Origin: Rodentibacter caecimuris
GTDB lineage: Bacteria; Pseudomonadota; Gammaproteobacteria; Enterobacterales; Pasteurellaceae
DNA: 64,000 bases
Direction of reading: 5' to 3'
Assembly (NCBI RefSeq): GCF_001019715.1
Contig: NZ_BBXJ01000001.1
Span: 2,170,001 to 2,234,000, forward strand
This document shows, one piece after another, positions 48,294 to 57,226 of the stretch. Under the pieces are notes generated by a model that saw only the letters and a program-made list of their open reading frames with translations, made no database searches and had not been told where the DNA came from. Every line of letters starts with the position of its first letter. The first letter of the stretch is position 1. The position numbers and the translations under genes are program-made.

Positions 48294-49490
48294 CTATTTC
48301 TTATTCCTGTACTTGAGTTTCTGAGTTTTCCATTTATTTGGTTTGGGTGGTTTAGCACAAGGCTCTACATCTCTTGCCTCATTTCCCCAAGCAATATCGA
48401 ATCGGTTATAGTGTAATGAACGTACCGGATATTCATATAAATTAGGGCAGGGCATCACGCCATAACCCGCTTGAATATTTTCCTCCACCGAGATAATCTT
48501 CATATTTTTAAATTTCCACTTTAATCTCATCCCTTCTTCATAAGTGCCCATCTCAAACGAAGGAAGTGCCGTGATATGAGGGGCTTGTTCGGCAAAGTAT
48601 TTTTCAATTTCTTTTTCCAACACTTCATCTTTCGGTAATTTACGGCAGTATAAGCCACCGTCTATCCAACCGAATAATATCCTTTCCAGATATTCAAAAA
48701 TACTCGGACGGGTTTCCAGTGCTTTCATCATACTTGCAATCCGTTCCGGTGGCGTATGAGGGTTCATAAACTCCACTAAAAAACGTTTAAGCAAAGCGCC
48801 TTTACTATGTTGGTACATTCTTGGGGAGAGCATAAAAATCATAAAAATCATCGGTAACCACATGGTGCGGTCTGACACAATCATTTGTGAACCGCCTCTA
48901 AAATTAGCAAAATGTTTTGCTTGTTGATATGGGTGTACCCAAAAAAATAATGCACCACCTACAAATGCAAAATATTCGGGTAATGGACGCATTAATTTAT
49001 TGACTTCGGTTAAATAGAACTTATTGTTAACGGAAGTGTAAATAATACCTCGCTTGCGATCGAAACGTACCCGGCGTTTGGTTGGCCAGAGGCAGTAGAT
49101 GAAGAAAAAGATGTACATACATGTAAAAATATAATAGTAGCCAATAATCCAAGTCGCTTTTTCTTTTCGGTGTTCTTTTATTGATATGAGAAATTCTTCT
49201 TTAGTTTCCCCCCATCTTGTTAAATTAGGATCTTTATCAGATTTTTCATACTCATATTGTTTTTCAGCCCATTTGTCTGGCATGAATGTCAACTCTAAGT
49301 TACGCCAAGTCATTTCTTTGTAGCGAGAATCTATAAAGCTATAATAAATACCAATTAATAACATTATTCCAAATATAATTTTAATGAAAGCCCATCGTTT
49401 TTCTTTCAATTCAATTGTATTTTCATCGGTCTTTCTAAACCAACTGCGCATTAAACGCTGCTCTTTCGCTGTTAATTCACTTTGCATCAT
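48294..49490 (-). CDS. Immunity-like two-helix membrane protein, type B (cassette 3)
   Basis: The 398-residue protein parallels the one at 46678: the charged start, a first helix near residues 30-50, a second near 118-138, VRFDRKRGIIYTSVNNKFYL near 155, and GWIDGGLYCRKLPKDEVLEKE near 280. Its ATG pair (49490, 49487) overlaps or abuts the stop of the preceding toxin remnant, so the two are translationally coupled. It is a candidate immunity protein to the type B toxin end. Function is inferred from position only. Confidence 0.75.
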   Translation of the reverse strand: MMQSELTAKEQRLMRSWFRKTDENTIELKEKRWAFIKIIFGIMLLIGIYYSFIDSRYKEMTWRNLELTFMPDKWAEKQYEYEKSDKDPNLTRWGETKEEFLISIKEHRKEKATWIIGYYYIFTCMYIFFFIYCLWPTKRRVRFDRKRGIIYTSVNNKFYLTEVNKLMRPLPEYFAFVGGALFFWVHPYQQAKHFANFRGGSQMIVSDRTMWLPMIFMIFMLSPRMYQHSKGALLKRFLVEFMNPHTPPERIASMMKALETRPSIFEYLERILFGWIDGGLYCRKLPKDEVLEKEIEKYFAEQAPHITALPSFEMGTYEEGMRLKWKFKNMKIISVEENIQAGYGVMPCPNLYEYPVRSLHYNRFDIAWGNEARDVEPCAKPPKPNKWKTQKLKYRNKK

Positions 49491-51624
49491 TTACTCCGAA
49501 TAGCCTTCATCTATTGCTTTTTCCATTGCATCCTGTGCTTGTTGTTGGATTTCCTTCGTTTTATTTTGAAACTCCTCGCTGAAATAAACATCCTCAAAAA
49601 TGTCCCCTTCCTTATCTGTAAACACCGCAATAATACGTACCTCTTTGATATAAATATTATTTTCGGCAAGGTGGAATGTAACCTCTCCGGAAGATCCCGC
49701 ATAAAACCGTTTAATCGGCTGTGCCTGAGCGGAACCCCATTCATACAGGTTAATCACCAGATTATGAGTAGTCGGCTCGGTGCGTCTAAATTCAGCACAG
49801 CTAATACGGTAATAACCTTGGCTGATTTTGCTGATTTTTAATCCCGCTTGAATCTCATATTCATAGAGCTCTTTTTCAAAACCCTTGCTAATTAACATAT
49901 AATCTTCAATTTGTTTATTCATTGGTAGTCCGACACCTGCAACAGACTCCTCCTGACCGGTAGTAATCAATTCTAGTCTTGCAATGTGCTGCTTGGCTAT
50001 TTCTGCGATTTCCTCATTAGCTAAAATTTCTGCACGCCGGATTTGATTATTAACATCATCGCGTTTTTCTCCCCAATAAAAATAATCTTTTCTACCCCAA
50101 AACCCTTTTTTCACCCAAGTTTCCAATGGTGTTGAACCTAACCATGAGATAGCCACAAAACTAAGTAGGATAATTACTAAAGCATACGGACTCGCCACAC
50201 CTAAAGCTGAAAACAAATGTTCCTTTTACTCCAAACATTGCTAATATTCCGGATAACACAACAATACTTGAAGAGGCAATAATCGCCCCATTCGCTACGC
50301 TCGATACCTTATCCTCATTGGCTATTCCCTCTTGTAAACCGCCAAACGCAATCACCATAGTCAGGACGCCCCCGACCACTGCAGCCCCCGTATAAGCCAA
50401 TGCCCGAACACCAATCAATACCGAACGTGCCGATGCGCCGCTGAGATTTCTTAACACATTCATCCCTGCCCCCGGCTTGCCGATTAATTTCAAGGCATAC
50501 GCCGTATCCGCTGTTCCCACCGAAATATCTAGTATCGCCGTGATTTTGACTACCACCGGGTCTAACGCCAGTCTGCCCGCTGCCGTGCGTGCCAATTTTC
50601 TCGGTACCGTTAAATCATTATTTAATGATAGTATCCCCGCATAAATCGCCAATACACCGCTAAAACCATAATAGCGTTCGCTAAGCTGTATGCGGGTTTC
50701 CAAATCCTGAATTTCACCGAGAGTGATTTGCCGATAATTGATTAAGTCTTGTTTGATTTGGCGGAGTTCTTTTTTAATGGCTTTCTTACCGCCATTGCCT
50801 CGGCGGTTATCATACTGCCGTGAACGCTCTTCTTTCATCAGCCTGTCTATCTGCTTATCCGCCACTTCGGCAAAGAAATAATCGACATTTTTGATTAATT
50901 TTTTCTCATCCCAACCATAAATCGCCATTACCTTATCAAACTGTATTTTTCTTAATGCCGCTAAATTCGCCACCGTACGTCCGCTGTTCAAATACACATG
51001 CTCCATACCTTGAAAATAGCCTTTTAATATATGATGGCGTTGCTGAGGAGGAAGTATTTTCATCGCCAGCCCATACACGGCATCAGTCACTTTTTTACTG
51101 TGTTCTTTCAGCCAACCTATTGTGGTTGGGGCATTATTGGTTGGTGCCGCTTTATCATCACTAAACAAATTTTCTAATAACTCAACACCGTCAGAGGTGC
51201 ATCCTAAGCCATAGGTTAAATCCGACAGTAAACGGTAAAACACATAAAAACCACGGTCGATACCGTTTTCTAGCGGAGCATAACCAATAATATCGTCAGA
51301 AATATTGAAAAATTCTTTAAACGAAGCTCGTTGTGCCAGTTGTATCACTTGCTTCACCAATCCGCCTGCCGGTTTTTCATAACGTTCAAAGGGTTCTTTT
51401 AACAGTGCCGTCATTTTGCTGTTAAATTCACTCACCAGCCCATCCCGCACGCCTTTTTGTTCGATTACCCGCTCTTTTTCCTTAAACGGATAGTCTTTTC
51501 CTTTGATATCATAGCCAATTTTCGGGTCAATAATATTGCCGATAGTTATCGGATAGGTATAACGGGCGTAGTAGGCTTTTTGTTTTTCCGTAAAATCAAT
51601 GATGAGTTTTTGTAATTCATTTAG
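49491..51624 (-). pseudogene. 5'-truncated, frameshifted VasX-like toxin (cassette 3)
   Basis: Toxin homology begins at 51624 with LNELQKLIIDFTEKQKAYYA, aligning to about residue 292 of the intact toxin; the VasX N-terminal region is missing and a stop precedes it. The frame runs to about 50215, where a one-base shift near GGAACATTTG breaks it. The second part (from FSALGVASPYALV) restores the membrane-helix region, GFWGRKDYFYWG, and a type B C-terminus ending in EGYSE. It could not be delivered as it stands. It aligns with the intact copy through RYTYPITIGNIIDPKIGYDI and PFERYEKP. Confidence 0.85.
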
Positions 51625-51641
51625 TTAGCTATTGAAAAGGA

Positions 51642-51708
51642 AAGTGCGGTCATTTTTCTCAGTGTTTTTAGTTCTCATTATAAAATACCTGAATAATCGA
51701 CCGCACTT
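51642..51708. repeat. USS-bounded junction module 2
   Basis: AAGTGCGGT at 51642-51650 and ACCGCACTT at 51700-51708 bound 67 bases. On the minus strand the inside reads as a short open phrase (MRTKNTEKNDRTF) like those of the other modules. It lies between the cassette-2 immunity remnant and the truncated toxin. Confidence 0.7.
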
Positions 51709-51717
51709 TTATAAACT

Positions 51718-52835
51718 TTAAAGCTCTTTTCCCTTCACATTTCCTAACTCTTCATCAAACACATATTCTGACTTATGCATCGAAACTTCAGGATATTCAA
51801 ATAAATTTGGACATGGCACTTTAATAAAACCCGCTTTCCGATTTTCATCTTGACTGATGATTTTAAATAATGGCGCCCCTTTAAATTTACTGATTTCCGT
51901 TGGATAATGCTGTCTACAGGAAGGTAGTGCTCTGATTTTAGGGGCGTCGTTTTTAAAATATTGTGCGATTAATCCCTCTAACTTCTCTTTCTCCGGAAGT
52001 CTGCGTGTATATAGTCCTTCATCTATCCAACCGAATAAGAATGAACACAATCGTTCTATAAATCCTTTCTTAGTTTCTAATGCGTTCATCATTGCCGAAA
52101 TTCGCTCTGATGAGGTATTTGGATTCATAAAATCAACCAAATATTTTTTAAATATCTGGCTCGATTTTTTCGATGAATATTTATGCAAAAACCACCAAAT
52201 ATGGCAGGGAGATACATTGAATAATCCATAAAAAGTATTCTTGAATGTCTTGCAAGACTGCTAAATCGTACTTTATTACTATAGGGATGAATCCAAAATA
52301 AGAATGAATTTGAACTAATAAAATATTCAGGCAATGGACGCATTAATTTATTAATTTCCGTGAGATAAAGCCTTCTGTTGGTATAGGTATAAATAATTCC
52401 CCGCTTTCGATCAAAACGCACCCGCTTTCCGGATGGGAAAAGGATAATAGCAAGTACAACAACATACCAAGCCAGACTTAAATAACCATCCCAAACACGA
52501 TGTTTATGTCGCTCCCACATCCTTTTCATAAAATCTTCTTTTGTATCTCCATACATTGTCATATTGGAGTCTGTGTCAGATACAATCTGATTATATTCTT
52601 TTTTAAATCTAGTCTCAGGTTGAAAAGAGAATCGTATTTCCTCCCGAAATCTCTCACTCGAATCTGGTTTAATGAGGTCGTAGTATAGTGGGAGAAGTAA
52701 TGCTAACGCAATCAACATAAGATTAAATGCACCTTTCCACTTTATTTTTAGCTCAATAGTATCTTCATCTATTTTGGTAAACCAACGGCGTAATTCACGC
52801 TGTTCTTTTTTTGATAAGTCATTTGTAGTTAGCAT
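51718..52835 (-). pseudogene. Frameshifted immunity-like membrane protein, type A (cassette 2)
   Basis: The first frame (52835 to about 52190) starts LTTNDLSKKEQRELRRWF, identical to the cassette-1 protein, and includes both membrane helices and VRFDRKRGIIYTYTNRRLYL. At GGTTTTTGCAT near 52188 it loses frame. One more T would restore the reading into HKYSSKKSSQIFKKYLVDFMNP and the rest of the family C-terminus, ending GNVKGKEL. It is therefore a one-base deletion in a T run, or a sequencing error. If the frame were intact the product would be about 372 residues. Confidence 0.8.
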
Positions 52836-52847
52836 ATTATTACGTCC

Positions 52848-53138
52848 TTAGTTCATCATCGTATGTAAAATATACTCATCACTCGTGTAGCTTGCGGTAA
52901 ATTCTGTTCCGTCTTTATCGGTAAAAGTGACTTCTAGCTTAACATTTGCTTGTCTGATACCATTTTCAGCTAAGGAGAAAACTAATTCTCGATTCGAGGT
53001 CAACTCAATATTCTCTATTTTCCGAGATTTAGCATAAGGAAGATAACAAACAATCTTCAGATTAGTTAAATTCGGCGTTATTCGCCCAAGCAATACTATT
53101 AAAAGTGCGGTCATTCTCTCTGTGTTTTTTGCTTCCAC
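52848..53138 (-). pseudogene. Displaced VasX-like toxin C-terminus, type A (cassette 2)
   Basis: From TPNLTNLKIVCYLPYAKSRK to the stop (about 77 codons) it is nearly identical to the end of the intact toxin at 54329, including the final ILHTMMN. The first 19 codons come from the USS junction module (MEAKNTERMTALLI). It lacks every upstream domain. The intergenic sequence and ribosome site (AAGGACGTAATAAT) before the next gene are also the same as after the intact toxin. Confidence 0.8.
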
Positions 53139-53165
53139 AAAATACCTACAAAATAAACCGCACTT
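53103..53165. repeat. USS-bounded junction module 1
   Basis: AAGTGCGGT at 53103-53111 and ACCGCACTT at 53157-53165 bound 63 bases. It joins the end of the cassette-1 immunity-like gene to the toxin tip of cassette 2. Confidence 0.7.
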
Positions 53166-53176
53166 TTATAAATAAT

Positions 53177-54316
53177 TTAAACTTCTTTACCTTTTACATT
53201 TCCCCATTCCGGATCCGGCATATTAGTCGGTCTATGCATAGAAACTTTTGGATATTCATACAAATCAGGACAAGGCACCTTAATAAACCCCTCTTTGCGA
53301 TTTTGTTCTTGGTTTACGATTACTAGAAAGGGGGCGCCCCAAAACTTATGGACTTCATTCTCATATGCCATTCGATAAGATGGTAATACTCGTATTTGAG
53401 GGGCGTTTTCTTTAAAGTAGCCTGTTATCATATTTTCCAGCCGTTCTTGTTTGGGTAAATTTCTCGTGTATAACCCTTCATCAATCCAACCAAATAAAAA
53501 TGAATAGAGGTGTTCCTTTAATCCTTTTGGTGCTTCTAATGTATTGACTATTTGGGATAATCGTTGAGGTGCAATATTCGGATTCATAAAATCTACGAGA
53601 CTTTTCTTCAGTATTGGTGCTCTACTTTTCTTATAGGCATTTGGTATTAAAAATACCCTGCTCCCTAGCTCAAACAAATACATAGAATAATCCGACACAA
53701 ACACCATTGACCCCAAGGGGAAATGTTTAAGAAATGGTGTGGTATTTTTAAATGGCGGTAACCAAAAAACGATCCCCCCTCCAGTATTAATAAAGCATTC
53801 AGGTAATGGCCTTGCTAATTTGTTTACTTCCATTAAATAAAATTTTTTATTTATATATGTATAAATAATTCCACGTTTTCTATCAAAACGCACTCTACGT
53901 TTTGTTGGCCAAAATATAATACCGAGCAAAATCACATACCAAGCGAGATTAAGATATCCATCCCATTTATTCCAGCCCAGTCCTTCTCTCCATTGCCATA
54001 AGTTATTTATATACTCTTCTTTAGTTTCATTCCAGATAGTCATATTTGGATTATTTTTAGATACAACATTACGATACTGTTGTTCAAAATATACATTTGG
54101 ATTAAATGAAATATGAATCTCATTCCAGAATAGCTCGCTAGAGCTTGGTTTAATAAAGTCATAATAAAGAGATGGAATTAATGCCAAGATAATTAACACT
54201 ACATTGATAATTCCTTTACCTTTTATCTTTAACTCAATGGTATCTTCATCTATTTTTGTAAACCAACGCCGTAATTCTCGTTGCTCTTTTTTTGATAAGT
54301 CATTTGTAGTTAGCAT
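53177..54316 (-). CDS. Immunity-like two-helix membrane protein, type A (cassette 1)
   Basis: The 379-residue protein has the charged start SKKEQRELRRWFTKIDEDTIE and helices near residues 32-52 and 122-142. PTKRRVRFDRKRGIIYTYIN lies near 145, and a C-terminal half contains FGWIDEGLYTRNLPKQERLE. It starts 13 bases after the toxin stop, behind AAGGACG. As the partner of the only full-length VasX-like toxin it is the best candidate for a functional immunity protein, protecting the inner membrane. No experimental family role is known to me. Confidence 0.78.
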   Translation of the reverse strand: MLTTNDLSKKEQRELRRWFTKIDEDTIELKIKGKGIINVVLIILALIPSLYYDFIKPSSSELFWNEIHISFNPNVYFEQQYRNVVSKNNPNMTIWNETKEEYINNLWQWREGLGWNKWDGYLNLAWYVILLGIIFWPTKRRVRFDRKRGIIYTYINKKFYLMEVNKLARPLPECFINTGGGIVFWLPPFKNTTPFLKHFPLGSMVFVSDYSMYLFELGSRVFLIPNAYKKSRAPILKKSLVDFMNPNIAPQRLSQIVNTLEAPKGLKEHLYSFLFGWIDEGLYTRNLPKQERLENMITGYFKENAPQIRVLPSYRMAYENEVHKFWGAPFLVIVNQEQNRKEGFIKVPCPDLYEYPKVSMHRPTNMPDPEWGNVKGKEV

Positions 54317-54328
54317 ATTATTACGTCC

Positions 54329-57226
54329 TTAGTTCATCATCGTATGTAAAATATAATCATCGCTAGTATAGTCTGCCGAAAACTCTGTTCCGTCTTTATC
54401 CGTAAAAGTGACTTCCAGTTTAATATTTTCTTGTCTGATACCATTTTCAGCTAAGGAGAAAACTAATTCTCGATTTGGGGTCAATTCAATATTCTCTATT
54501 TTCCGAGATTTAGCATAAGGAAGATAACAAACAATCTCCAGATTAGTTAAATTCGGTATTGTTCGCCAAAACTCTGCACAGGTCACTTTAAAGCGATCTT
54601 TGTTATTCTTTGACATTTGAGTAATTTGCAAACCAAATTGAATAAAATAACCATAGACTTCATCCTCAAAACCTTTAGCAACAAGAGAATAGTCTTCATT
54701 TGTATGATAAGCACTTACTTTTTCTAATAATTTTGCTTTGTTAATTTGTTCTTCAAGATTATTTCTTGGCTGATTTTTCCAGTAATAATAATTAGGTGTT
54801 TTTCCCCAAAAACCATTTTTAGCCCAACTCACTAGAGAGCTATCGCCAAAGAATGTTACGAGTGTTCCACCAATTAATGCAAGCGCAGCAATTACCCAAC
54901 CAACATATGGAATCTTTGACAAACCAAACGCAATTGCAACTACACCACTAATAGAACTATAGAATAAAAGACGATAACCCCATACGGAAACGTCATCATT
55001 ATTGGCCTTAGCTTCCTCGATACCGCCCCAAGCCACAACCGCAGTTAATGCGCCTCCAAGAATCCCTAAGGCTGCATAACCAAACTTTAACGGTTGACCT
55101 TTAATCGTTTGCCATATACTTCCGGGACGGTTTTTAAATGTAAAGCCCGTTGGATCACGCATTAATCCTGCCGAATGCGATAAATTCATTGTCGCCACAG
55201 CCGTGTCCATGATCGCCGCACTTTTTACTAATGCCGGATTTGTTGTCCACTTTCCGGCATTAGTTTTTATTGATTTACGTTTTAGCGCCAAATCTTCATT
55301 TAACGCAATAAAACCACTAAACACGGCAATGAAGTTTAGTGTCCCGGCATAACTACGACTAAACATGAAATCGAAATTCGCTTTCGCTTGGGAAATCGAA
55401 GTTGGTTCATGCTCAAATAAGCCTGATAATTGTTTATCTAAGAACCACAAAAAGGTTTTTCTGTGTGTTGCAGAAAAATCAATATGTTGATTCGGTTTAC
55501 CGTTTGCTTTATTGGCTGTACGTTCATTCTTTGATAATTGGGATAATTGTTTTTTATTCTCTTGTAATAGGATTTTATGCAGTTTTTCAAATGCAGCTTT
55601 ACTTTTTTCTGCATTTCCCCAAACATCGGATATACCTAAAATACTAAAGATCTGTTTTGCAGTGGTAGTCTTATACAATGCCGCCGATTGTCCAAATACA
55701 TTTAATCCCGTTTCAAGAAAATCATTAAGTCCTTTGTAAATTCGTTTTGCCACTATCCATTTCTCATTGAGCGCAAAACCGATATTCGCTCCCTGCGTCA
55801 CAATAGGTTGGATAGTTTCCACACCTTTTGAAAGTGATTGTTTTGCCCAATCTAAAAACGGCGAAGGGGTATTATGTTTCATGGGGGCATCAAATAAATA
55901 GCTCAAATAATCAATGCCATTTGGCGTACTTGATGTGCCGAAAGTAATATCTTTTAATTGTTCAAAAAAGCAATAAGCAGTTCGAGACACGCCTTCCATA
56001 TCTTTACAATCTGTGATTGCTTGCGATATCCCTTTCAAAAATCCCTGAAAGGAGTTTCGTGAACCTAAGAGCCAAATCTGATCAACCAGTTTTTCCATCG
56101 GTTTTTCATAACGCTCAAACGGCTCTCTCAGTAATTCAGTAAGTTTTGCTTTAAATTGCGGATGTAGTACTTTTTCTACTCCGCGTTGTGCAATGGCACG
56201 CTCACTTTCCTTCAAAGGAAATTTTTCCCCTCTTATATCGTAGGCAATTTTAGGATCAATGATGTTACCGATGGTTATCGGATAAAGATATTTAGCGTGA
56301 TAATTCGCTTGTTCTTGGGCTAAATCCAACACAATTTTTTGTAGCTCATGCATTTCACCAACAACATCCTGCAACGCAACCATCAATCCCGTTTCTTTGT
56401 AATCAGGAAAACCGGATAAAGCACTAGGGATAGCTGTATTTTTGAGTTTTGTGTACCAACTTTGCGTTTGCTCGGATAAATCGTTTGATTTATTAAGAGA
56501 TTGATATTCCAATACATGTATATTGAGGTCTTTTAACGGAGCCGAATGTTTTTTCGGCGCGCTGACATTGACCGTTGTCATAACTATCTGTCGTAATTTA
56601 TCGTCTTTTTCAAAGCGTTCAATGATCTCTGACGACCACATATACTCACTATAAGCAATATCGACAATATCAACATCTTTATCGACAAATGCGGTATTGA
56701 AACTTATTGTGTTAGTCATACAAGGATATTTTGAGGTGTCTATTTTACCTAATGTCCAATTTCCATTGGCACCTTTTTCACCCCATTTACAAAGTAAGAA
56801 AGAGTCGTTTAATCCGGCATTTTGATAGTCGCTTAGTTGTTCAAATTCACTCGCACTATTTATATCGTCACTATGGGTGACATAGCGAAAAACCAGCCAT
56901 TTGCCTTTATCATCGGTAGAAAATAAACGGTGTTTGGTATGTGCATAGATATAGACAAAACCTTGGCGGAGTTTCATCAGTGAGTGTTCCTCTGATTGCC
57001 CGATACCGGCAGGTGCGATCTCAGATAAGTTTTTTATATTTCCCGCTCTTGCCTGCGCTAAATAATCGATACTTAATCCATAGCGCACTGGATAAAGGGG
57101 AATAATCGGTAATTCACATTTGCTGTGTCCGTCTGACAATTCCTGAGCGGCTTGATTAATTTTAGCAACATCAAGTTTCATTTTAGGTTTGGTTTGTTTG
57201 GTCTGCGTGCTATCTTTCATCTTCAT
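54329..57226 (-). CDS. VasX-like T6SS membrane-acting effector (full length)
   Basis: From the ATG at 57226 the protein has 965 residues. LPIIPLYPVRYGLSIDYLAQ near 42 and LRQGFVYIYAH near 87 are the signature of the toxin-VasX N-terminal region. A long helical middle follows. At about 650-825 there are several hydrophobic segments (LNFIAVFSGFIALN, LGILGGALTAVVAWGG, VGWVIAALALIGGTLVTFFG), as in pore-forming VasX. Then come GFWGKTPNYYYWK and a type A C-terminal beta-rich tip ending ILHTMMN. It overlaps the DUF4123 gene by 17 bases. The target and pore activity are inferred from family. Confidence 0.85.
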   Translation of the reverse strand: MKMKDSTQTKQTKPKMKLDVAKINQAAQELSDGHSKCELPIIPLYPVRYGLSIDYLAQARAGNIKNLSEIAPAGIGQSEEHSLMKLRQGFVYIYAHTKHRLFSTDDKGKWLVFRYVTHSDDINSASEFEQLSDYQNAGLNDSFLLCKWGEKGANGNWTLGKIDTSKYPCMTNTISFNTAFVDKDVDIVDIAYSEYMWSSEIIERFEKDDKLRQIVMTTVNVSAPKKHSAPLKDLNIHVLEYQSLNKSNDLSEQTQSWYTKLKNTAIPSALSGFPDYKETGLMVALQDVVGEMHELQKIVLDLAQEQANYHAKYLYPITIGNIIDPKIAYDIRGEKFPLKESERAIAQRGVEKVLHPQFKAKLTELLREPFERYEKPMEKLVDQIWLLGSRNSFQGFLKGISQAITDCKDMEGVSRTAYCFFEQLKDITFGTSSTPNGIDYLSYLFDAPMKHNTPSPFLDWAKQSLSKGVETIQPIVTQGANIGFALNEKWIVAKRIYKGLNDFLETGLNVFGQSAALYKTTTAKQIFSILGISDVWGNAEKSKAAFEKLHKILLQENKKQLSQLSKNERTANKANGKPNQHIDFSATHRKTFLWFLDKQLSGLFEHEPTSISQAKANFDFMFSRSYAGTLNFIAVFSGFIALNEDLALKRKSIKTNAGKWTTNPALVKSAAIMDTAVATMNLSHSAGLMRDPTGFTFKNRPGSIWQTIKGQPLKFGYAALGILGGALTAVVAWGGIEEAKANNDDVSVWGYRLLFYSSISGVVAIAFGLSKIPYVGWVIAALALIGGTLVTFFGDSSLVSWAKNGFWGKTPNYYYWKNQPRNNLEEQINKAKLLEKVSAYHTNEDYSLVAKGFEDEVYGYFIQFGLQITQMSKNNKDRFKVTCAEFWRTIPNLTNLEIVCYLPYAKSRKIENIELTPNRELVFSLAENGIRQENIKLEVTFTDKDGTEFSADYTSDDYILHTMMN

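Noticed and set aside
48201..53165. The inverted motif pairs at cassette junctions as integron-like attC recombination sites
   Set aside because: The paired 9-mers are the ordinary Haemophilus uptake signal found throughout the window. No integrase gene is present and the interiors lack attC structure. They are treated as USS modules instead.
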